A DNA stretch of 64,000 bases, from assembly GCA_022925895.1 (NCBI GenBank), contig JAKSYS010000078.1:1-64000 (forward strand), given 5' to 3'. Made by a program: the position numbers and the translations under genes. The stretch is from Fragilaria crotonensis. Lineage: Eukaryota; Bacillariophyta; Fragilariophyceae; Fragilariales; Fragilariaceae. The notes beneath the pieces were generated by a model, which did not search any database, was not told the DNA's origin, and saw nothing but the letters and a program-made list of their open reading frames with translations. This document shows positions 56,745 to 64,000 of the stretch, in pieces. Numbering within the stretch: the first letter of the stretch is position 1; each line of letters begins with the position of its first letter.

Positions 56745-59700
56745 ATGCACAAAAACCACGAGACTAGTCATAAAACGCCCCGCGGAATCTTCAGCAAGAT
56801 GAAGCTGTCTAGCTTCCACAGCATCTTCTATCTCTTATTGGCGACATGCTCAAGTGTGGTCCACAGTGCAAGTTTTTCCTGTCCTGCCTCTGCAGGGTCC
56901 AGTAACTTTACAGCCATTGGTTCAACCACACTTTTTGTACCAGCCTCAAAGGGGTTATGCACGTTGGTTCAGGTCTCACCCGATGGTGAGAGCTTTAAAC
57001 CTGTTGGTCGAACTTACGCTGGTAACGCTTGGGAAGCCTACAGTGGACAGTTTGCTTCGCTTTCGTGGAGTTGCAGTGGTTCAACATGTGTTGTGAACCT
57101 TCCTGCTCTTGATGCTGGAGCCAAGTATCAATTGACAACTTTTGCAACCCCTACCTCATCAGCGGTTCGCAAAAACGATATTGCTCGCTTCTTGGAACAA
57201 GCAACCTTTGGACCAACGCGTGCTGATATTAATAAGCTCAATGCTATATCAAATCTTCCCCAAGCCTATGCGGCCTGGATTAAGGATCAGCAAGGCACAG
57301 TTCCTCTCACTTCCCACCGTGCTGCGTTTCGCCAACGCATGAATGCCAAAATGGAGACTGCTACCCGCATCGGAGCTGTCACGCATCCTTGTCAAAAGGG
57401 AACACGATACCGCCGTTATGCCTTCTCCGCCAAGGATTACGGAAAGTACATGGAGATTAAGACGGTTGGAACCAAGAGGATCATCAAGATTGATGGATTT
57501 GTTCGGACCGTGGTGCAAGGTCCAGTTTACCAGTACTGGAACCCGTCCGTTGTGTGGCCCGATGGAAGGTACGTTCTCAGTCACATCTTAGCAGAAGTCA
57601 AGTTTACTCTGTACGCCCATCTTCGCAACTCACCCCCATGTCTCCCACAGTTACGAAATGTCCGATACAGCGGGCACAGATAAAATTGGTGGAAATGTGA
57701 ATATGTACCTCCCTTCGGCTGGTGGAAATACCGACGCGTCGTTTAACGGAAACTACGGAAACCCTACGATCCAGTTTGATTCATCGATTGGTGCCAATCC
57801 GAATGTGGTGATTACGTTATCGACCAGCGTTGCAGCTGCCAGTGATAACAAATACTTTTCCACGGAGAGCGTAAAGATGCAAGAGATTGTGCTGACCCAA
57901 GACCTGACAGCTTCCGTCTGTGCCTCTTTGAAAGAGACTGGTAATCCTGTCAATCCAGTCTTTGCACTCTTTAATGGTGCTTACTGGATTCACGATCCCC
58001 GCTTTGTAAGGCAATTATGTTCCCCCTTGCAGACTCTGCTAAGGTATGGCTGATATTTAACTCTTCCATCTATTATCATTTTACACGCAGGAACTTATCA
58101 ACAACACCCTCACTGCGCCCGCACCCGACGGAGGTGGAAAGTTGAGCAGAGACACATTCAACATCGTCCAACCTGATCAAGGTGCCATCTGTTCCAACGC
58201 CCCAAGAACCTTTCTCAACGAAGACACTTGTTTCATGACCGAGAACCCTAAGGCGTGCGTGGCTGAGCTCTTCGACCCGTATGATTACAGCAATCTTCCC
58301 AAATTCTATGTCACGGTGAACCCTACCACCATTCGCAACATCTATTCAGCGACTGGTGGCGGAGCTGAGGGTACGCGATACCTCTATGCAGTTCAGGGCC
58401 TACGGCAGAAGGATGACAAAGCCGTCGGTTTTCCGTGTGAACGCACTGGATCGCGCTGGCTCCCCATCACGTGTACTGGCGCTGCTGCTAATCTCGACCC
58501 GACCGTTCAAGAGATTTTCTCTAATCTTTTGGCGGACGCCAGCGATCCCAACCCGCTCATGCGAGATATATGGAACTGGTGGGACGTGGAATGTCCAGCT
58601 CCCGTCTATCAGTCGTATGGGTTTGAAGTGAAAGACCTCGACGGAACGAAATGTTGGAAGAACGTGCACCCAGATCATCTGGATGTGTACGACATGACTT
58701 TCTGGACGCGATTAGACGCGCACCCGGGTAACTCCGCTTCCCGAAATCCAATCAAGGAATTCGCTCAACGGGGGGCGACAACGTTGGACTTTCCCAGTTG
58801 GCACAGCATGAATCGGTGGTCCGACAACAAGTACAACTTTGGATTCGTCGGCCGACTTGGAGACAAGGTGCACTATTATTCGCTTCCCAAGGAGCTTCGC
58901 TCACCAACGTTGAATCAGTTGTTTGGCTTTACTCCGAGTGCCCTCAATTTCCCGAACACGAAGGGGGTCCTTGTCTGCGGAAGTCCCTTTGAAGTGGCTA
59001 ATGACCTCATGCTCGGAGGAAGTCAGGGCCGCGGCGCGTACGATTCTGCGAACCCTGACTATGCCACCACCGATTTTGTCGATTTTGCGAAACAGAAGAG
59101 GATTGTGTGGACACAAATCGCTCTCGGGGCAAGAGATCAACTGAGACAACGCGTTGCATGGGCCCTTGCTCAGATTCTTGTTGTCTCCCCCACTGCTGTT
59201 TCAGATGCAGAATTAATGACAGACGCCATGACTACCTACTATGACATCTTTGTTCGCAACGCCTTCGGCAACTATCGGTCAATTCTCAAAGAAGTGTCTT
59301 ACAGTCCGCTAATGGCCCAGATGCTTACGTACTACGGATCCAGATCGACTGCTTACACTTGGCGAAACAATCGCGAGCTGGAATTTGCCGATGAGAACTA
59401 CGCACGTGAAATCATGCAACTCTTCACTATTGGTATGCACAAACTGAACAAGGATGGCACCAAAGTCCTCGAAAGTAGCGGCAATCCTGTCCGAGCATAT
59501 ACCAATGACGACATTGTCGAGTACGCTCGTGTCTGGACTGGTTTCGTTGCGCGATCGCTTCGAGGCAACATCGAAAACCTCTATGATACCAACAATGTCG
59601 ATCCGATGCGTATTAACTTGGAATACAGAGACGTCTTCCCCAAGATGGGGTTGGATCGCAAATACATTGGCGACGGTGTCCCATTGTGCTCTGATCTACC

Positions 59701-62700
59701 AGCCAGACACTTTTTGAGAAGGGGCGCGACCTACAGGCTTCTGGGAAGATCACCATCTCCCTCGTTGCAGTCAGATCCGGAGGAGTGGTTGACAGACAAG
59801 CTCGCGAAGCGTCTGAAGCTGCAGCCCAACGGGGTCTCCAGCCTTTTCTACAAACTTTGTGGCACTTTGAGCGCTTCTACCTGTACGAACAAGCCCCTCA
59901 TCGTCCTCGATGCCAATCTTGGTTGCTCTAGGACAGAATGCTCAGTGGACACAGTGCGAGTTGTGGAAGTGGGTACTGGTGTTTACTATGAGTATGTTCC
60001 CATGCCTTGCGTTTATCAAGCCTTCTTTCGGAATGCGAAGATGATCGTCCGCAGCAGAGAGTGGTGGGATCTCACGTGTGCGGACCCGCGCATTCATATT
60101 GCTTCGGCTACCTTGTGCGCCAATGGGACTTGGACCCCTGGGAAAGTAGTTGATTTTGTAAGTAATATTGTCTCGTTTGTGCCAATCATTTTGCGGTTAT
60201 TTTTTCGCTCACACGACCTTCTACTTCAAAGTACTGGGGAGAGCGAACTACATATGCAACTGCAGGAAAGCGGTCCGTCAATCAGTTATGCAATCGATGG
60301 CCCCGCCCAGAGTGCGATCCGCAAACTGATCCCACCGTCGGTACCGCCTGTGCCAGCAATGAGCATTTCTGGACTACTACCCGATGCACACTGAGGGCCA
60401 AGATCAGTCCAGCTGGCACCGTTGGCATTGTGCATTCTCCATATGACATCGAGCCTGAAGCTATTTCAGGTCACGTTCAGAACAATACGCAGACCTTCTT
60501 CCGTGTGGACTGGTCTAGCGATACTGCGCCTGACTTCATTACATCCAACTGCGATTCGATCAGTGGCTGTGACTATGCGATCGACGGTGTATGTGTTTGC
60601 GACATTACGGTGTCTGAATCGCAGGTCTTCTTCAACGGAGGCGAACCAACTCGTACGCAAGTGCTGACCTCACTGCCCATTGGAGCATTTGATCCAAAGT
60701 TGAACTACACTACATGGAAGTCCAAGACAATCAACGGAGTCATCATCTACACGACGAACGGAAACTTGGCCTCGTCGTCTGTTTTCGAAGTTACAGATGG
60801 AAACGGGATCCGCCAGTTTAGGAAGAACGTGAAATCGACCGTGAAAATTGTGGGAAGTGCTTTCTCCTTCCGTAACCCTGTCCACTTCATCAGCCTGTCA
60901 GACCCTGAACTCTATCAAGCACAGTATGAAACGGATGCTGCGCTCGATCACTATTTCTACCACCCCAACACCGCTCCTTTCCTAGCAGTACGGTTCGCAC
61001 AGCGCTTTGGGATTTCAAACCCGTCGCCTGGATATATCACCCGGATCGGCAATGCTTTCCGAAGTGGATTATACACGTTCACGTCAGGAGTGTCACCAGT
61101 GACGTACGGGTCAAGACGCTATGGGGATCTTAGAGCCATGGTCGCATGTGTGTTGCTTGATCGTGAAGCACGAACGACTTTGTTGGATGCAGATCCGACG
61201 CATGGATCGTTGAAGGAACCGCTGATCAAAGTTGTGGGATTAATGCGAGCCCTTGAATTCACTCTGGCTAGTAATGTTGGTTTCGTCGACTTCGACATTG
61301 ATATTAACAAACGGATCGGACAAATGGCTTACGCGTTTCCCAACGTGTTTTCGTTCTTCTTGCCAGAGCACAAAGCACCAGGACCCGTGGGGCTCGCATC
61401 GCTCGTTGCGCCTGAGGCTCAGGTGATCACCGGACCGAGAACGATCGACTTCCTGAACGGGGTGTTCTCGCTTATCAAGTATGGGCTGACGCCATGTTTG
61501 GAGGGTTTCGGACGGTACCAATGGTGGGATGACATGCCTTGCTGGGAATATACACTTGGTGGGAACAACAAGGGAGTTTTTGGGAAGCTGAGTTATTTGC
61601 CTGCTTCGAGCAGTTCGGTCGCCACCTACATCGACGAACTCGCAATGTTGTTGACTGCAGGGCGACTTAGCACTTCCAATCGGAATCTCATTAGGACTGT
61701 TGTCGCGGCGGAGCCGAATCGCACAATGGCCGTTATGAAAGCACAGCAACTGATCGCCCTCGCCCCCGAGTTCCACAGCACGAACATCGCACGAAAGAGC
61801 GGCGTAACGCGTCCCGAACCGGAGTCTCCGACGCCGTCGACGAAGCCGTACAAGGCTGTTGTCTATTTGCTTCTGGATGGCGGTATGGACTCGTTCAATA
61901 TGCTCGTCCCACATACCTGTGATGGCACAAACGGTGATGGGAAGACAGTGCTTGAGCAGTATTACGATGAACGAACTAGTCTCGCCATGAATGATGACGA
62001 ACGGACGCGAATTATCGATGCCACAGACCAACCCTGCAGTCAATTCGCTGTCCACCGAGAACTGGAAGTCGTGGAAAGACTTTACAATGAAGGCGACCTG
62101 GCCTTTTTTGCGAATGCCGGAGTTCTCAACAGACCGGTGGACAAGGATAACTATTACGAGCGAACGAAGACTTCCTTGTTTGGTCACGATACCATGCAGG
62201 CAGAAGCCCAGAAAGTCGATCCATTTGACGGCGCTCCTGGCACCGGCATCCTTGGTCGAATGTGCGACGTTCTCAAACGTCTCACGTACACTCCTCAGCC
62301 TATCACAGTGCAAGATGCAACAATTGCGACGGTTGGTGTTCCAGGTGCGTCGGTGGATCCGCTCACTGTCTCTCCTTACGAGACCAACGATTTCAACCCA
62401 ACGACCGAAGGCGAAACGTTCGACCCCGTTCCTCATCTTAAACGACTCAATGACGCAACTACGTTGCAGAGCAGTCTGTACGGGGAAACGTGGTCTCAAC
62501 GCCTACAGAAAGCTCTGTTCGATAACGAGTCCATTTTGAAAGCAGTGACGGAAACGACGCTCGTCAACACTTTCCCGGAAACAGAATATGCTTCTAAGCT
62601 GAAGGCTGTTGCCACGCTCATTGCATCCCACGATCTGCGCGGAACCGATCGCGACGTCTTCTTCCTCTCGATGGGTGGGTGGGACCATCACTCTGGAATG

Positions 62701-63120
62701 AAGTCCGGTTTGGCATACAATTATGTGCAATTGAATGCCGCCTTGTCTGCGTTCTCCGACGAAATGAGAGCTCAAGGGCTATGGGATGCAGTGACCCTTG
62801 TGATAACCTCTGATTTTTCACGAACACTCACTGCAAACTCTGGAGAGGGGAGCGACCATGCATGGGGAGGCCACTATTTCGCGATGGGAGGTGCCGTAAA
62901 CGGAGGAAAGATTCATGGTTCTTACCCCAGCGATCTTACAGAATCAGGACCGCTTAATATCGGTCGCGGTCGCTACATTCCAACGCTGGCCTGGGAGTCC
63001 GTAATGAACCCTATATTGCAATGGATGGGTATCGACTCCGATGAGGACCTAGATTATTGCATGCCAAATCGCCAACTAACAGGCGCACCCCTCCTATCGG
63101 CCAGCGAGGTATTTGACTGA
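56745..63120 (+). CDS. Secreted DUF1800-DUF1501 fusion protein
   Basis: Four exons with introns at 57569-57650 (82 nt), 58006-58090 (85 nt) and 60158-60231 (74 nt), all GT-AG and frame-keeping. The product has 2,044 residues from Met 56745. An in-frame Met at 56799 starts a better signal peptide (MKLSSFHSIFYLLLATCSSV), so the protein is probably secreted or in the secretory pathway. DUF1800 begins at ARFLEQATFGPT (about residue 145). It continues through LRQRVAWALAQILVVSPTAV and ENYAREIMQLFTIGMHKL near 59130-59440, and ends around FGISNPSPGYITRI (about 61010) and RAMVACVLLDREART. A Cys-rich segment interrupts it (59680-60600). DUF1501 runs from AVVYLLLDGGMDSFNML (about residue 1620) through FFLSMGGWDHHSGM and TSDFSRTLTANSGEGSDHAWGG to the end. 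In bacteria the two families are commonly adjacent genes; here they are one protein. DUF1501 resembles the alkaline-phosphatase/sulfatase-like fold. The substrate is unknown. Confidence 0.9.
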
Positions 63121-63269
63121 GGTGCTTTGGCATCTTTGTTCTATCACATGCTGTTGCCGTCGATGTATCATCTCTCAAGGAAGATGCCGTGGGCGTGGGG
63201 TGCCGGCTCTGGATGCCCAAGGGAGAAGGACATCTCGTTTAGAATTCGTATGTAGGTGCCTATACATTT

Positions 63270-63440
63270 ATATATATACTAGTGGGTACCTCACATTTGA
63301 TCGGAGTGTCTACTACAGGAAACTGGACGTACAGTACCCCCAACCTGGTCGTACTCCGTACCACTACTTTTTGACGCAACTACGTTTATGCAAATCTTAC
63401 CGACATCGCTTACGGAGTACCAGTTTAAACCCAGTACCTG
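63270..63440. repeat. Interspersed repeat, copy 2
   Basis: It shares TATATATACTAGTGGGTACC and ATGCAAATCTTACCGACATC, in the same order and orientation, with 24972-25310. It lies just past the stop of the DUF1800-DUF1501 gene and is shorter than copy 1. Confidence 0.65.
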
Positions 63441-64000
63441 GACGTAAAAAAGTATTCGCAATAATGGCGCTGTCGTTTTGAAATTCTAAAGGCTGGATAC
63501 CATGAATAGCAAGATGGCGATACTTTTAAGCATGTCATATGTTGCAATAGATAGATAATTGATTAAGTTACGATTAGTCGAATATTTTTTTCATCGATTT
63601 TTTTAAACATAGTACCTGGACAGTTCAGTCACTAGTGCACTGCATTGAGTCCATTTCGATAATCTCATATTTGCATGAAGTTTTTTGCACGTTACAGATA
63701 GATGACAAGTCCGTTGTCTACAAGTCTCCAATAATAGAAAAGTGACACATTCCGAAAGGAAGGCATTCGAATTGCAGTTTATCTGCACAACAGGAATATT
63801 TTGAAAGTTCGTAACAAAACTCATGCTTTTCGTGCGATTAAATTAGTAGCATGAGGTGGTTTGTAGGGAAAGTGCCGTAGGATGAAAAGATTGATCCCCG
63901 AACGAACTGCTTTTTTTATTTATTGCTTTGACCATGTCGACTTTCGCTTGAACCGCAAGAAATGAAAAACTTACCAATTGGAAATCAAATTCAGACAATA
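63441..64000. other. Right edge, no gene seen
   Basis: AT-rich sequence. Short frames (63603-63824 minus) show no family. A gene may begin beyond the window. Confidence 0.35.

Noticed and set aside
61240-62499. 419-codon open frame on the minus strand
   Set aside because: It is antisense to the well-supported DUF1501 coding exon and shows no family features; the open frame reflects codon bias of the real gene.

Overview
The window looks like nuclear DNA of a diatom or a close stramenopile relative. Evidence: short GT-AG introns (69-141 nt), a plastid-type presequence with an ASA-FAP-like ASSFVP motif, a secreted DUF1800-DUF1501 protein of the type I associate with diatoms, a diatom-style Ty1/copia element, and many Harbinger, MULE and MITE remnants. 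No species is assigned.

The left part (1-34 kb) is mostly mobile or decaying. It holds, in order: a nearly identical-LTR Ty1/copia fossil (159-7756); a small palindromic MITE; a frameshifted SART1/SNU66 spliceosome-gene copy (8157-10499); an internally deleted L-2-hydroxyglutarate dehydrogenase copy (10709-11460); a 5'-truncated LINE-like remnant (11935-13118); and a 7-kb Mutator-like element with 0.5-kb inverted repeats (13133-20119). The MULE carries an Ulp1-type protease region, a MuDR transposase, a small convergent gene, and a later LINE-like insertion with a 16-bp target duplication. Next come a Harbinger transposase fragment, a second SART1 fragment, one intact-looking small host gene (22516-23363), a Harbinger-type non-autonomous element, a 1.6-kb foldback repeat, a fuller Harbinger transposase copy (27954-29140) and a set of tandem and inverted repeats.

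The right part (35.9-63.1 kb) is gene-bearing. It holds a PqiA-like membrane protein, L-2-hydroxyglutarate dehydrogenase, a membrane-anchored FkbM-like methyltransferase candidate, a gag fossil, an unusual plastid ClpC/ClpA-type AAA+ protein, an array of 37-residue heptatricopeptide-like repeats, a large acidic Ser/Asp-rich protein just downstream of a Harbinger MITE, an ankyrin-repeat protein, and a 2,044-residue secreted protein fusing DUF1800 and DUF1501. The host genes do not form one pathway. The most notable items are the DUF1800-DUF1501 fusion, the ClpC-like protein lacking several family hallmarks, the homogeneous HPR-like array, and the Ulp1-bearing MULE.
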